This document shows, piece after piece, positions 8,444 to 17,493 of a DNA stretch of 64,000 nt (the first letter of the stretch is position 1; the number at the start of each line of letters is the position of its first letter). A program made the position numbers and the translations under genes. The notes under the pieces were generated by a model that did not search any database, was not told the origin of the DNA, and saw nothing but the letters and a program-made list of their open reading frames with translations. The stretch comes from Sneathiella marina. Lineage in GTDB: Bacteria > Pseudomonadota > Alphaproteobacteria > Sneathiellales > Sneathiellaceae. Where the stretch lies: contig NZ_CP098747.1 of NCBI RefSeq assembly GCF_023746535.1, forward strand, positions 186,001-250,000. Reading direction: 5' to 3'.

Positions 8444-9673
8444 TTACCTAAGATCCTCTTCCGGATAGGCGCCGATTTTGTGAATACTGAGGTCTGCGCC
8501 AATGAATTCCTCTTCTTCCGTCAGGCGGATACCCATGCTGGCTTTCAACAGGCCATAGACAACGAACCCGGCGGCGAGCGCGTAGGCGCATCCGATCAGG
8601 CTGACAACCAGTTGTGCCATAAAGCTGACGCCGCCCAGCCCGCCGAGCGCCTCCAGCCCGAAAATACCGGCGGCGATACCGCCCCAGAGGCCGCAAAGAC
8701 CGTGCAAGGGCCAGACACCAAGAACATCATCAATTTTCAGCTTGTTCTGGCACAGGGTAAAGGCGAATACGAAAAGGGCGCCGGCAATACCGCCGGTGGC
8801 AAGGGCGCCGATCGGGTGCATGATATCGGAGCCGGCGCATACCGCGACCAATCCTGCCAACGCGCCGTTATGGACAAAGCCGGGATCGTTTTTTCCGACG
8901 AGGAGGGCGGCGATGATGCCCCCCACCATGGCGAGCAGGGAATTCATCGCCACCAGACCGGATATGCCGCCGATGGACTGGGCACTCATGACGTTAAAGC
9001 CGAACCAGCCAATACACAGGATCCAGGACCCAAGGGCGAGAAAGGGGATGTTCGAGGGCGGAATGCCCATAACCCGGCCGTCTTTCCGATATCGTCCGCG
9101 GCGGGCACCGAGCAGGAGGACGGCGCCAAGGGCAATCCAGCCGCCGACCGCATGTACAACAATCGATCCGGCAAAATCATGAAAGCCGACACCGAAGATA
9201 TTGGTTATGACCTCTTGCAAGCCAAAATTCCCGTTCCAGATTATGCCTTCGAAGAAGGGATAGATCAGCGCCGTTAAGATCGCTGTTGCAAAAAGTTGTG
9301 GCCAGAATTTCGCCCGTTCGGCAATCCCGCCGGAAATGATTGCCGGGATCGCGGCGGCAAATGTCAACAAGAAGAAGAATTTGACGAGGTCGTAGCCATT
9401 GCTGGCAAACGCATAGCCCTCAGTTTCAGCGGTTCCGGATAGAACAGCTGCGTTGACAAAGAAATCAACACCATAGGCAACGGCATAGCCGATGAAGAAA
9501 TAGCTGACCGTGGAGATGCCAAAATCAACAAGGATCTTGACCAGGGCGTTAACTTGATTTTTGCGCTGTACGGTGCCGACTTCCAAAAAGGCAAATCCGG
9601 CATGCATGGCAAAAACCATGATTGCACCCATAAGAACAAACAGGACGTCAGAGCCCGTAATCGCATCGGACAT
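8444..9673 (-). CDS. Ammonium transporter (Amt family), second copy
   Basis: A 409-aa Amt/Mep/Rh-family channel with eleven expected membrane helices. Signs are AMHAGFAFLEVGTVQRKNQVN near the start, DFAGSIVVHAVGGWIALGA with the first pore histidine, and LCGLWGGIAAGIFG with the second. Unlike the copy upstream it has no cleavable signal peptide, and it ends in LTEEEEFIGADLSIHKIGAYPEEDL, a tail shared with the other copy. It imports ammonium and is expected to be blocked by GlnK. It is downstream of glnK-amtB but separated by 216 bases that hold a terminator and a sigma-54-like promoter, so it is probably a separate transcription unit. Confidence 0.93.
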   Translation of the reverse strand: MSDAITGSDVLFVLMGAIMVFAMHAGFAFLEVGTVQRKNQVNALVKILVDFGISTVSYFFIGYAVAYGVDFFVNAAVLSGTAETEGYAFASNGYDLVKFFFLLTFAAAIPAIISGGIAERAKFWPQLFATAILTALIYPFFEGIIWNGNFGLQEVITNIFGVGFHDFAGSIVVHAVGGWIALGAVLLLGARRGRYRKDGRVMGIPPSNIPFLALGSWILCIGWFGFNVMSAQSIGGISGLVAMNSLLAMVGGIIAALLVGKNDPGFVHNGALAGLVAVCAGSDIMHPIGALATGGIAGALFVFAFTLCQNKLKIDDVLGVWPLHGLCGLWGGIAAGIFGLEALGGLGGVSFMAQLVVSLIGCAYALAAGFVVYGLLKASMGIRLTEEEEFIGADLSIHKIGAYPEEDLR

Positions 9674-9730
9674 TTGGTTATTTCTCCCTCATATTTATCA
9701 CCGCGTTTGCTCGCGGGTTATCCGTTCCTT

Positions 9731-9746
9731 ATCAAGGAGCATGCCA
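9731..9746 (-). promoter_or_regulatory. Sigma-54-type promoter of the second amt gene
   Basis: The reverse strand reads TGGCATGCTCCTTGAT: GG and GA are ten bases apart, close to the RpoN consensus TGGCAC-N5-TTGCA. It lies about 58 bases before the start at 9673. An almost identical element stands in front of glnK. Confidence 0.5.
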
Positions 9747-9808
9747 AACCTGATATGCCCAAGATTTCAGCGGATATAGGGAGATTACCGGTCTATTTTC
9801 CCGGAAAT

Positions 9809-9848
9809 TGCCCAAAATCTAGTCATTCAACTGACCAAATTTTGGGCA
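9809..9848 (-). terminator. Hairpin terminator after amtB
   Basis: TGCCCAAAAT (9809-9818) pairs perfectly with ATTTTGGGCA (9839-9848), with a second short stem (AGTCA/TGAC) inside the loop. It lies just after the amtB stop and before the promoter of the second amt gene. Confidence 0.55.
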
Positions 9849-9889
9849 TTTTTATATTGTTGCACAAATATGTGGCGTGCAGGTTGCGG

Positions 9890-11215
9890 CTATAAGGTCT
9901 GCGATCCTCTACCAAATTCCGGGTAGGCTTCCAGACCAAGCTCTGTTTTATCAAGCCCCATCACTTCATCTTCCTCGTCCACGCGTAGGCCGATGGTGAA
10001 TTTGAGGATAAACCAGAAGACCGTACTGAGGACAAGGGCAAAGGCGCCGATGGCAACAATTCCGATAAGCTGCGTGATAATGGTTGCCTCCGGATCAGAA
10101 AAAGCAACGGCCAGGGTGCCCCAGATACCGGCGAATAAATGCGCGGGAATGGCACCGACAACATCATCAATCTTAAGCTTGTCGAGAAAGGGCACCGCCA
10201 GCACGACAATGACGCCGCCAACAGCACCGATCAGGACCGCCATGCCCATTGACGGGTCCGCAGGTTCGGCTGTTATGGACACCAGTCCGGCGATGGCCCC
10301 ATTGAGCGCCATTGTCAGGTCGACCTTCTTGTACAGAACCTGCGTCATGACCATGGCGGCGATTACCCCGCCGGCGGCGGCCATATTTGTATTGGCAAAC
10401 ACATTGGACATTTCAATGGCGCTGGCCGCAGAACCGAGCGCCAGGACGGACCCGCCATTGAAGCCGAACCAACCCAGCCAGAGAACGAAGGTTCCAAGAG
10501 TGGCAAGCGGGAGATTGGCACCGGGAATTGGCTGGACCCGGCCATCCGCTGCATATTTGCCTTTTCGGGCGCCGAGGATAATGGCGCCGGACAAAGCGGC
10601 CCAGCCACCAACGGAATGAACCAGGGTCGATCCGGCATAATCCGAAAAGCCCATTTCGGAAAGCCAGCCACCGCCCCATACCCAGGATCCCTGAATTGGG
10701 TAGATAATGGCTGTCAGCAGGACAACGAAAGCAAGGAAGGACCAGAGTTTGACCCGCTCGGCGAGGGCGCCAGAGACGATGGAGGCTGCGGTCGCAACGA
10801 AAACCATCTGGAAGAACCAGTCTGACGAGGCCGAATATCCACCTTCTTCAAAGGTCCCCTCCAGAGCCGCCGCATCATCGGGCCCCCAGAACGGGCTTAA
10901 ACTGCCCACATAGCCGGTAACATCCAGATACATCAGGTTATACCCGACCAGATAGAAGGTCAGCCCGGCGAGGGAATAAAGGGCAATATTCTTCAGGCAG
11001 ATGGTCGCCGTATTCTTGGATCGCACCAGGCCGCTTTCCAGCATGGCAAATCCGGCCGCCATCCACATGACCAGGGCACCGTTCACTAGGAAGGAAAATG
11101 TATTGAGGACATAGGCGGTCTCTGCATCAACCGCCGCCTGAGCAGGTGCTGCACTGAGCGCCATGAAGGCGGCAGTGACGGCGGCCGCATTTTTTAGGTT
11201 AAGTATGTTACGCAT
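9890..11215 (-). CDS. amtB: Ammonium transporter AmtB
   Basis: About 441 aa. It has a cleavable signal peptide (MRNILNLKNAAAVTAAFMAL, cleavage after APAQA), as in many proteobacterial AmtB proteins. The channel follows: MWMAAGFAMLESGLVRSKN, DYAGSTLVHSVGGWAALSGA (first pore histidine) and IPAHLFAGIWGTLAVAF (second). The C-terminal tail, DEVMGLDKTELGLEAYPEF, is the part that senses GlnK. The start at 11215 is chosen over 11272 because it has AGGAGA seven bases before it, begins the signal peptide and avoids overlapping glnK. It is co-transcribed with glnK, the standard pair. Confidence 0.95.
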   Translation of the reverse strand: MRNILNLKNAAAVTAAFMALSAAPAQAAVDAETAYVLNTFSFLVNGALVMWMAAGFAMLESGLVRSKNTATICLKNIALYSLAGLTFYLVGYNLMYLDVTGYVGSLSPFWGPDDAAALEGTFEEGGYSASSDWFFQMVFVATAASIVSGALAERVKLWSFLAFVVLLTAIIYPIQGSWVWGGGWLSEMGFSDYAGSTLVHSVGGWAALSGAIILGARKGKYAADGRVQPIPGANLPLATLGTFVLWLGWFGFNGGSVLALGSAASAIEMSNVFANTNMAAAGGVIAAMVMTQVLYKKVDLTMALNGAIAGLVSITAEPADPSMGMAVLIGAVGGVIVVLAVPFLDKLKIDDVVGAIPAHLFAGIWGTLAVAFSDPEATIITQLIGIVAIGAFALVLSTVFWFILKFTIGLRVDEEDEVMGLDKTELGLEAYPEFGRGSQTL

Positions 11216-11225
11216 GTAATTTCTC

Positions 11226-11564
11226 CTAGAGTGCGTCAGCGTCGGTTTCGCCCGTGCGAATGCGGACGACATTATTCAAGTCATAGACAAAGATTTTTCC
11301 GTCACCGATCTGGCCGGTTTTTGCGGCCGAGGCGATAACCTCAACCGTTTGCTCAACCAGTTCGGCCTTTACAGCGACTTCAAGTTTGATTTTCGGGAGA
11401 AAAGAGACGGCATATTCGGCTCCCCTGTAGATTTCCGTATGCCCTTTTTGACGGCCATACCCTTTAACCTCGGTCGCGGTCAGTCCTTCAACACCGATGG
11501 ATGTAAGTGCGTCGCGCACGTCATCCAGTTTGAAGGGTTTAATTACAGCCATAACCAGCTTCAT
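11226..11564 (-). CDS. glnK: Nitrogen regulatory protein P-II
   Basis: A 112-aa P-II protein. It begins MKLVMAVIKPFKLDDVRDAL, has the T-loop KGYGRQKGHTEIYRGAEYAV with the uridylylated tyrosine (Y51 in relatives), and ends with IGDGKIFVYDLNNVVRIRTGE. It senses 2-oxoglutarate, ATP/ADP and glutamine (through uridylylation) and plugs AmtB when nitrogen is plentiful. It stands directly upstream of amtB and behind a sigma-54-like promoter, so it is most likely the GlnK paralogue and not GlnB. Confidence 0.95.
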   Translation of the reverse strand: MKLVMAVIKPFKLDDVRDALTSIGVEGLTATEVKGYGRQKGHTEIYRGAEYAVSFLPKIKLEVAVKAELVEQTVEVIASAAKTGQIGDGKIFVYDLNNVVRIRTGETDADAL

Positions 11565-11627
11565 GATTTTAACCTCTGCGGTTTGTTGTGATCACGGGGC
11601 GGTTTCCCCAGATTTCAAGAGACTGAA

Positions 11628-11643
11628 TTCAAGAGCTGTGCCA
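11628..11643 (-). promoter_or_regulatory. Sigma-54-type promoter of glnK-amtB
   Basis: The reverse strand reads TGGCACAGCTCTTGAA, with a perfect -24 half (TGGCAC) and TTGA where TTGC is usual. It lies about 64 bases before the glnK start. NtrC control is inferred from the genes it serves. Confidence 0.6.
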
Positions 11644-11721
11644 ACAAAGCGAAAAGGATTTTAAACGTTAAGAATCAGCAGGTTATAAAAAGAACCCGTT
11701 TGATAAACCTGAAATGGCAGG

Positions 11722-11773
11722 AAAAATTGCCTAAATAATAATCAATATTCGAACACTGATTATTATTTAGGCA
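11722..11773 (-). terminator. Intrinsic terminator of the amidase gene
   Basis: A perfect 17-bp inverted repeat (TGCCTAAATAATAATCA at 11728-11744 and its complement at 11757-11773) overlaps the amidase stop codon. On the reverse strand it is followed by a T-rich run. The stem is AT-rich but unusually long. Confidence 0.7.
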
Positions 11774-13134
11774 TTCATCGATGTGAGGACGTTTTCTGCA
11801 GCAGCGCTCAGGCGCAGGAGCTTGCCTTCGTGATGGGCCGGAGCCATCAGCATCATGCCAACAGGCAATCCGTCCAGCTTGCCGCAGGGCAAGGTTGTCG
11901 CGCAGAGTTTCAGGAGATTGCCAAGCCGCGTGAGGCTGATTGACATGAGGGTTGCTGCCAGATAGGCGTCTACATTTTCCAGAAGCGGAGCAATTTCCGG
12001 AGGATGCTGCGGCTGCGTTGGCCCCACAACCAGATCATATCCGGCTGTCTGCTCCAGATACTCTTGTTCAAGTCGCTTCATCCCGTCAAACAACGCGGTT
12101 ATGCCAACGGCTGAATAATTCTCAGCCGCAAGAATGCGTTGTGTGATCGGCGCATACATTCCGTCCGGATTTGCGTGAAGTCGCTCACCATACATCATGC
12201 AGGCTTCAATGGCGGCCGGGCTTCCCTGTTTGGCGGACAGATCTATGACGTCGTCGAAGGCCTGAACCGGTCCTTCGGTGACCTCAGCGCCTGCGGCTTC
12301 AAGCAGGGCAAGACCCTCCTTGAATTTTGCCATGATCGATGGATCCGTAAGCTCATCAAACTGCGATGTGGCCCGCAGGATCCGCACCCCTTGCAAGGAA
12401 ACACCCTGCAAATCCGCCGCAGGTTCGCCTGAAAGAATGGCATATAAGGCGTTTGCGTCGGCGATATCCTTTGTCAGGGGGCCGATGGTATCTTGTGAAT
12501 AGGAAAGCGGCACAACGCCTTTCAGTGAAATGACATCATGGGTAACTTTCAGGCCGGTAATCCCGCACCAGGAGGCGGGAATACGGACGGACCCTGCTGT
12601 GTCTGATCCAATGCCGGCGGCGGCCAAACCTTGCGCCACGGACAAGGCGGCCCCGGCGGAAGAGCCGCCCGGAACCCGGTCGACGGTTTTGTCATGAGGA
12701 TTGGGGCCTGTCCCCGTCCAGGCATTCACGCCAATGCCGGAAAAGGCGATATCGGGCATATTGGTTTTTCCAAGACAGACCAGCCCCGCTCTTGTTGCCC
12801 GCTTCAGGCATTCCGCATCCTCTGACGGGATCCTCCCCTCCAGCAGGGGGGCGCCGGCTTCCGTTGCGACACCGGCCGTATCAAAAAGATCCTTCCAGGA
12901 TATGGAGACGCCGTCCAGCGGGCTGCGCCGGGTGCCGTTCTTGGCGCGCTCGGAGGCTGCGGCGGCCTCTGCCAAGGCCCGTTCTTTCGTCAAGCGCACA
13001 TATATGCGCTTTTGTGGATCGGCTTTTTCGATGCGATCATAAAAATATTGCGCAAGATCAATTGGATCGATTGCGCATTCCCCTATAAGATGCCCTAGTT
13101 CCAGGGCTGTCATTTCGTGCCATGCTTTTGTCAT
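11767..13134 (-). CDS. Amidase-signature family hydrolase
   Basis: A 455-aa amidase of the Ser-cisSer-Lys type. The catalytic lysine is in ISWKDLFDTAG, the cis-Ser in PGGSSAGAALSVAQ, and the nucleophile in GIGSDTAGSVRIPASWCG. Length fits the family. It resembles GatA, but no gatB/gatC is near, so a stand-alone amide hydrolase is more likely. It is the closest look-alike in this window of the amidase at 62 kb (shared ISWKDLFD start of the core). It is divergent from the ubiH-like gene, with about 60 bases between. Confidence 0.88.
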   Translation of the reverse strand: MTKAWHEMTALELGHLIGECAIDPIDLAQYFYDRIEKADPQKRIYVRLTKERALAEAAAASERAKNGTRRSPLDGVSISWKDLFDTAGVATEAGAPLLEGRIPSEDAECLKRATRAGLVCLGKTNMPDIAFSGIGVNAWTGTGPNPHDKTVDRVPGGSSAGAALSVAQGLAAAGIGSDTAGSVRIPASWCGITGLKVTHDVISLKGVVPLSYSQDTIGPLTKDIADANALYAILSGEPAADLQGVSLQGVRILRATSQFDELTDPSIMAKFKEGLALLEAAGAEVTEGPVQAFDDVIDLSAKQGSPAAIEACMMYGERLHANPDGMYAPITQRILAAENYSAVGITALFDGMKRLEQEYLEQTAGYDLVVGPTQPQHPPEIAPLLENVDAYLAATLMSISLTRLGNLLKLCATTLPCGKLDGLPVGMMLMAPAHHEGKLLRLSAAAENVLTSMNA

Positions 13135-13193
13135 TCGAAGAGACTACCCCTATATACTAAGAGACACAATATGATCGGGAATTAAAGACTGCC

Positions 13194-14423
13194 ATGAAGA
13201 GTGCCGATGAGAAAAAAGTGATTAAGTCAGATGTTTTAGTTGTTGGCGGCGGCTTGAATGGTTTGCCCCTGGCCATCTCTCTGGCGGCTGCCGGTCTTGA
13301 TGTTGTGGTGTTGGAGCGTCAGGTGCCTGAAACACTTTTGTCCCCGGAATTCGACGGGCGCGTCTCCGCCATCGCCCATGCGTCACGCAACTTGTTCCGA
13401 TCCGCCGGTATCTGGGACCATGTTGAAGAGAAACAGCCGATGCTGGATATCCGCATCACCGACGGCCCGTCCAAATGCTTCCTGCATTATGACCATCGCC
13501 AGCTTGGAGATGAGCCTTTCGGTCATATGGTGGAGAACCGTTATTTGCGATTGGCCATGTCGCGGCGGGCCGCGGAACTGGAGAGCTTGAGAATAATCGC
13601 CCCGGCGGAGTATCTGTCCATTGACCGGGATACTACTGGCGTCACGGCGTCACTGGCGTCGGGAGAAACCCTTAGTGCCCGGCTGGTGGTCGCGGCCGAT
13701 GGCCGGCAATCGCCATTGCGTAAACTGGCCGGCATCAAGACCGTTGGCTGGTCCTATAACCAGTCCGGCATTGTTTGTACGGTCGCCCATGAGCTGCCTC
13801 ATCAAGGGGTTGCCCAGGAGAGATTTCTCAATCCGGGTCCGTTCGCCATTCTGCCCATGACCGGGAACCGGTCCTCTCTGGTCTGGACCGAGGAAACGGC
13901 ACGCGCCAAACAAATCATGGCGTTGCCCGATGACGACTTTCAATCTGAAATGGCGGCGCGGTTCGGTGACTATCTAGGCGCGTTGGAGGTTGTCGGTCCG
14001 CGCTGGAGTTACCCCCTCTCCTTGCATCAATCGGAACAGTATATGGCAGAGCGGCTGGCCCTGATCGGCGATGCGGCCCATGGCATGCATCCGATCGCCG
14101 GGCAGGGGCTGAACCTTGGATTGCGGGATGTGGCGGCGCTGGCACAGGTGGTTATCGATGCCTCTCGCCTCGGTCTCGATATGGGCGGTGCGACGGTACT
14201 TGAGGATTACCAAAGATGGCGCCGTTTTGACAGCATTGCCTTGTTGGCCATAACCGATGGTCTCAACAGGCTCTTCGGGTCTGACATACCGGCAGTGCGG
14301 CTTTCCCGGGATATCGGGCTGGCGGCCGTGAATAAAATGCCCAAGCTCAAGGGCTTTTTTATGGAGCATGCCCGCGGGACTGTTGGCAAGATGCCCAGGA
14401 TGCTGCAGGGAAAACCTTTGTAG
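13194..14423 (+). CDS. UbiH/UbiF/COQ6-family FAD-dependent hydroxylase
   Basis: A 409-aa flavoprotein monooxygenase. The FAD dinucleotide motif VLVVGGGLNGLPLAISLA is at about residues 14-31. The second FAD contact is GDAAHGMHPIAGQGLNLGLRD at about 290. LERQVPETLLSPEFDGRVSAIA matches the family's early region. These enzymes hydroxylate the ring of ubiquinone precursors at the membrane. Which ring carbon cannot be told from the sequence, and in alphaproteobacteria one enzyme can serve several positions. It starts at an ATG 59 bases from the divergent amidase and ends five bases before the convergent DUF971 gene. Confidence 0.9.
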   Translation: MKSADEKKVIKSDVLVVGGGLNGLPLAISLAAAGLDVVVLERQVPETLLSPEFDGRVSAIAHASRNLFRSAGIWDHVEEKQPMLDIRITDGPSKCFLHYDHRQLGDEPFGHMVENRYLRLAMSRRAAELESLRIIAPAEYLSIDRDTTGVTASLASGETLSARLVVAADGRQSPLRKLAGIKTVGWSYNQSGIVCTVAHELPHQGVAQERFLNPGPFAILPMTGNRSSLVWTEETARAKQIMALPDDDFQSEMAARFGDYLGALEVVGPRWSYPLSLHQSEQYMAERLALIGDAAHGMHPIAGQGLNLGLRDVAALAQVVIDASRLGLDMGGATVLEDYQRWRRFDSIALLAITDGLNRLFGSDIPAVRLSRDIGLAAVNKMPKLKGFFMEHARGTVGKMPRMLQGKPL

Positions 14424-14428
14424 GGTCC

Positions 14429-14815
14429 TTACGGGTCGCGATTCAAGCCATTGCGGGTCAGGTTTTCAAGATAGGTTTCCCAAATGGTTTCCTGCTGCAA
14501 TCCCATCTCATATAGATAGGACCAGGAAAAAAGCCCTGTATCATGCAGGTCATCAAAACTGATGCGGATGGCGTAATTCCCAACCGGCTCCAGGCCCATG
14601 ATGCCCACATGACGCCGTCCGGAGACAATCTGCTTTTGACTGGGGCTGTGGCCTTGCACTTCAGCAGACGGGCTTTCAACCCGCAGCAATTCTGCCGGAA
14701 ACTGAAAGGCGTGGCCGTCGGAGAAAGAGACCAGAAGCTGCTTTTCCTCTTTCTTCAGTTTGATTTCAATTGGTTTTGGCCGCCCGGCATTGTCGTATAG
14801 CTCGCCGGTCATCAA
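14429..14815 (-). CDS. DUF971 protein (gamma-butyrobetaine hydroxylase N-terminal-like domain)
   Basis: A 128-aa single-domain protein. It carries the DUF971 pattern: [74 protein letters not shown]. The stand-alone domain is widespread in proteobacteria and has been tied to iron-sulfur or metal handling, but no firm role is known. It overlaps the stop of the Trm112-like gene by four bases (ATGA), so the two are translationally coupled. Confidence 0.85.
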   Translation of the reverse strand: MMTGELYDNAGRPKPIEIKLKKEEKQLLVSFSDGHAFQFPAELLRVESPSAEVQGHSPSQKQIVSGRRHVGIMGLEPVGNYAIRISFDDLHDTGLFSWSYLYEMGLQQETIWETYLENLTRNGLNRDP

Positions 14816-15012
14816 CTGTTGTCTCCGTCAAGCTGACGGGCTTCTTCCACCAGCATGATCGGAATACCATTGCGGATCGGATAGGCGAGGCCGGCTTTTT
14901 CACTCACCAGCTCATTTTTCTGACGATCATAAGTCAGGGTTTCCTTGGTTAGAGGACACACCAGTATCTCCAGGAGTTTTGGATCGACGGTCGGTATTTC
15001 CTTGTCTGCCAT
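14812..15012 (-). CDS. Trm112-family small protein
   Basis: A 66-aa YcaR/Trm112-type protein: [20 protein letters not shown] followed by [21 protein letters not shown]. The usual zinc knuckle is reduced to a single Cys in LVCPLTKE, as in many bacterial members. Eukaryotic relatives activate methyltransferases; the bacterial role is unclear. It lies between the LON-domain gene and the DUF971 gene in one leftward operon. Confidence 0.9.
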   Translation of the reverse strand: MADKEIPTVDPKLLEILVCPLTKETLTYDRQKNELVSEKAGLAYPIRNGIPIMLVEEARQLDGDNS

Positions 15013-15038
15013 GCTGATTTCTCTTCCCGGAATTCCGT

Positions 15039-15698
15039 TTATTGTACCGTGTTGTGCATTTGGTCATGCTGCAACATCATTTGCAGAAGGCTGATCAATA
15101 ATTCTGACCGGGAGAAAATATCCTTGGCCTCCAGAAGGGCCTGTTTTTCAGCCGGTGAAAACGGACAGATCATGGACAGCGAATTGATCAGGCTGTCATC
15201 CTCCAGATGATCCAGTGCCTGCCAGTCCTTTGCATCATTTTCAAACTCCAGAAAATGATGCAGCGCTTCATGCAGGGCGTCCCGGTCAATTTGCTGGTTG
15301 TGTATTTCCGTCCGGTCTTGTTTATATGTGTCAAAATCCGCACGTATCTGCCGGTACTGTGTACTGACATTCAATTCTTCCAGAATCCGGAACCGGCAAA
15401 CGCCTTCAAGTGTAATGCGCAGCATGCCATTGGGAAGCTTTGCATATTCACAGATCTTGCCGGCGCAGCCGACTGAATAAATTTCCGGCTCCAGAAGGGT
15501 GGAGTCGGGATCTCTGGGTTGGATCATGCCGATCAGACGATGGGTTTCCATGGCATCATTGACCATCGCCAGATAGCGCGGTTCGAAAATATTCAAGGGA
15601 AGTTGACCGGTTGTCAGTAACAATGCGCCGGTGAGCGGGAATATCGGCAGAACAGAGGGAAGTTCCTCCAACCCGGTCATGGCACCCGTTTCCGTCAT
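15039..15698 (-). CDS. LON-substrate-binding-domain protein
   Basis: A 219-aa protein made of a LON N-terminal (PUA-like) domain without protease or ATPase parts. Diagnostic pieces are [33 protein letters not shown] (read in parts), [34 protein letters not shown], and the helical C-terminus [21 protein letters not shown]. Such proteins may bind unfolded substrates or nucleic acid; no reaction is known. Its start overlaps the stop of the thioredoxin-TPR gene by four bases, so the pair is coupled. Confidence 0.9.
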   Translation of the reverse strand: MTETGAMTGLEELPSVLPIFPLTGALLLTTGQLPLNIFEPRYLAMVNDAMETHRLIGMIQPRDPDSTLLEPEIYSVGCAGKICEYAKLPNGMLRITLEGVCRFRILEELNVSTQYRQIRADFDTYKQDRTEIHNQQIDRDALHEALHHFLEFENDAKDWQALDHLEDDSLINSLSMICPFSPAEKQALLEAKDIFSRSELLISLLQMMLQHDQMHNTVQ

Positions 15699-16600
15699 GA
15701 GAACAAAATAGCGGAAAGTTGCCGGCGAAATGTCTTCGTCAAAGGATCTGCTGGACCGAGAACTTCCAACAGCTTGAGCAGTTCCACACGCCCGGCGGCG
15801 TCATTCCAGTCCCGGTCCCGCCGGATAATCTCCAATAGCTCCTGGCCGCCGGTTTCATTCTCCCCGCCGCCCAACAAGGCCTGGGCAAGTTCGAAACGGG
15901 CGTCGAGATTGTCCGGCGCCGCCTCAACCTTCTGGCGAAGCGGTTCGATATCACCTGCATCGACGGCATTCTCCGCCAGGGAAATAGCAGCCAAAGCAGC
16001 AGAGACCATGGCCGATTTCTGGTCACCGGCGTCAAGCGTTGCAACCAGTTCCTTGGCAGCCTCAATCTCACCGAGCTGAACATATACCCGCGCCAATTGC
16101 GCCTTCGCATCAACGTGATCGGGATCCAGGTCGAGAATTTTGACAAAGGCCGTCAGGGCGACTTCCGTATTGCCTTCTTCCAGGGCAGCGGTGCCGGAGT
16201 CAAATGCCGCCTCGATGGGGGAGGGGCCAATGGGTCCGGCATGCTTTTCAACGAATTCCTTTATCTGGCTTTCCGGGACGGCCCCCATAAAACCGTCAAC
16301 CGGGCGCCCGTCCTTAAAGGCAAAAACCGCCGGAATAGATTGCACCTGCAGGCTTTGTGCGATTTGAGGATGCTGGTCTATATCAATTTTGACCAACGCC
16401 ACGGCCCCCTTGGCCTCTTCGACAACCTTTTCGATCATCGGCCCGAGCTGCTTACAAGGTCCGCACCACGGAGCCCATAAATCCACCAGCACCAGCTTCT
16501 CCTGACTGGCGTCGATTACATCCTGGGCAAAGGTCTGGGCCGAGCCGTCCTTGACCCAGTTATTTCCCGAAGCCGTGTTTTCGTCGAGTAGCGTTTCCAT
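15695..16600 (-). CDS. Thioredoxin-TPR co-chaperone (CnoX/YbbN-like)
   Basis: A 301-aa protein with a thioredoxin domain (about 20-125) and a tetratricopeptide tail (about 130-301). The active site reads LWAPWCGPCKQL, so unlike E. coli CnoX it keeps both redox cysteines, and the cis-proline is in VQSIPAVFAF. The tail has TPR-like helices (NTEVALTAFVKILDLDPDHV, AKAQLARVYVQLGEIEAAKE). Relatives hold folding proteins and protect them from oxidation. It is the first gene of a leftward operon with the LON, Trm112 and DUF971 genes. Confidence 0.92.
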   Translation of the reverse strand: METLLDENTASGNNWVKDGSAQTFAQDVIDASQEKLVLVDLWAPWCGPCKQLGPMIEKVVEEAKGAVALVKIDIDQHPQIAQSLQVQSIPAVFAFKDGRPVDGFMGAVPESQIKEFVEKHAGPIGPSPIEAAFDSGTAALEEGNTEVALTAFVKILDLDPDHVDAKAQLARVYVQLGEIEAAKELVATLDAGDQKSAMVSAALAAISLAENAVDAGDIEPLRQKVEAAPDNLDARFELAQALLGGGENETGGQELLEIIRRDRDWNDAAGRVELLKLLEVLGPADPLTKTFRRQLSAILFS

Positions 16601-16760
16601 AGAATCAATATACCAAAAAAAGAGTGTTTTTCAAACGAGTAGAAGAATGATCACTGACAATCACAAACAAGGCAATAGCATCTCTGGCTCTGTTTGTTAA
16701 GGGCACCTTAGGAAGGATTTAGGCATGTTTACCGGTCAATCAAGTCGCAGGGTGATTTTG

Positions 16761-17261
16761 CTAATCGGGGTTGTCCAGATTTACAATAATAGGGGCATGA
16801 CCACAATCGGAGATAAACCTGCGTAAATCCTGCGAAGATATCTGTGTTGTCATGCTGTTTATGAGCGGGTGAAAATTGAGCATGTCCATTTCCATCATGC
16901 GCGCTTCCAACACGACGGTGACCGTTTGCGCCGCATCGTTGATCAAGGAGAAAGGCGTTACGGAGCCAGGATCTATTCCGAGGGTCTCCTTCAAGAGTTC
17001 GGGCTTTCCGAAACTCAGGTTCTTGGCACCGACCAATTTGCGGAACGACTTCAGGTTTACCACCGTATCTTCCAGGCAGACCAGCAAGTATAAATCCCCG
17101 TTTTTGTCTTTGAGAAAAAGATTTTTACTATGGCCACCTGCCAGATCCCGATGGACAGCCTGGGCCTCTTCGACCGTAAAAACCGGATCATGCTGATGGG
17201 TTTCATATGTGATTCCCATCTGGTCAAGTTTAGCAAATAATTCTTCAGAAGTCGCCGCCAT
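16761..17261 (-). CDS. YbaK/ProX-type aminoacyl-tRNA deacylase
   Basis: About 166 aa of the prolyl-tRNA editing superfamily. Seen: YETHQHDPVFTVEEAQ, GGHSKNLFLKDKNGDLYLLV with the conserved lysine, LGIDPGSVTPFSLINDA, and NFHPLINSMTTQISSQDL. Free-standing members such as PrdX/ProXp-ala hydrolyse mischarged Ala- or Cys-tRNA(Pro). I choose the ATG at 17261 because relatives begin at SEELFAKLDQ. The upstream ATG at 17306 would add a non-conserved stretch. It stands alone, next to the tRNA-Gly. Confidence 0.9.
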   Translation of the reverse strand: MAATSEELFAKLDQMGITYETHQHDPVFTVEEAQAVHRDLAGGHSKNLFLKDKNGDLYLLVCLEDTVVNLKSFRKLVGAKNLSFGKPELLKETLGIDPGSVTPFSLINDAAQTVTVVLEARMMEMDMLNFHPLINSMTTQISSQDLRRFISDCGHAPIIVNLDNPD

Positions 17262-17360
17262 CACATTCTCTTTCCTGTAAAGAAGGGGATGGAAAATAGC
17301 GGCCAATTGCGGTTAAGCAAATAAAGAAAATGGAAATAGCATGTTTTTTGTAAAACGCGC

Positions 17361-17388
17361 TTGCATTCAGGAGCTATTTACGTATTAT
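17361..17388 (+). promoter_or_regulatory. Promoter of tRNA-Gly
   Basis: TTGCAT (17361-17366) and TATTAT (17383-17388) are spaced by 16 bases and lie about 30 bases before the mature tRNA. Confidence 0.6.
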
Positions 17389-17418
17389 CCCGCCTCGCAA
17401 CATAAGTTGCACGCTCGA

Positions 17419-17493
17419 GCGGGCGTAGCTCAGGGGTAGAGCATAACCTTGCCAAGGTTAGGGTCGTGAGTTCGAATCTCATCGCCCGCTCCA
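17419..17493 (+). tRNA. tRNA-Gly (GCC)
   Basis: The cloverleaf can be folded by eye. The acceptor GCGGGCG (17419-17425) pairs with CGCCCGC (17483-17489). The D-arm is GCTC/GAGC. The anticodon arm is TAACC-TTGCCAA-GGTTA with GCC at 17451-17453, and the T-arm contains GTTCGAATC. The discriminator is T, and CCA (17491-17493) is encoded. The gene marks the change from core genes on the left to transport and catabolic genes on the right. Confidence 0.97.

Noticed and set aside
11767-13134. Naming the amidase gatA
   Set aside because: No gatB or gatC nearby, and stand-alone amidases with the same motifs are common.
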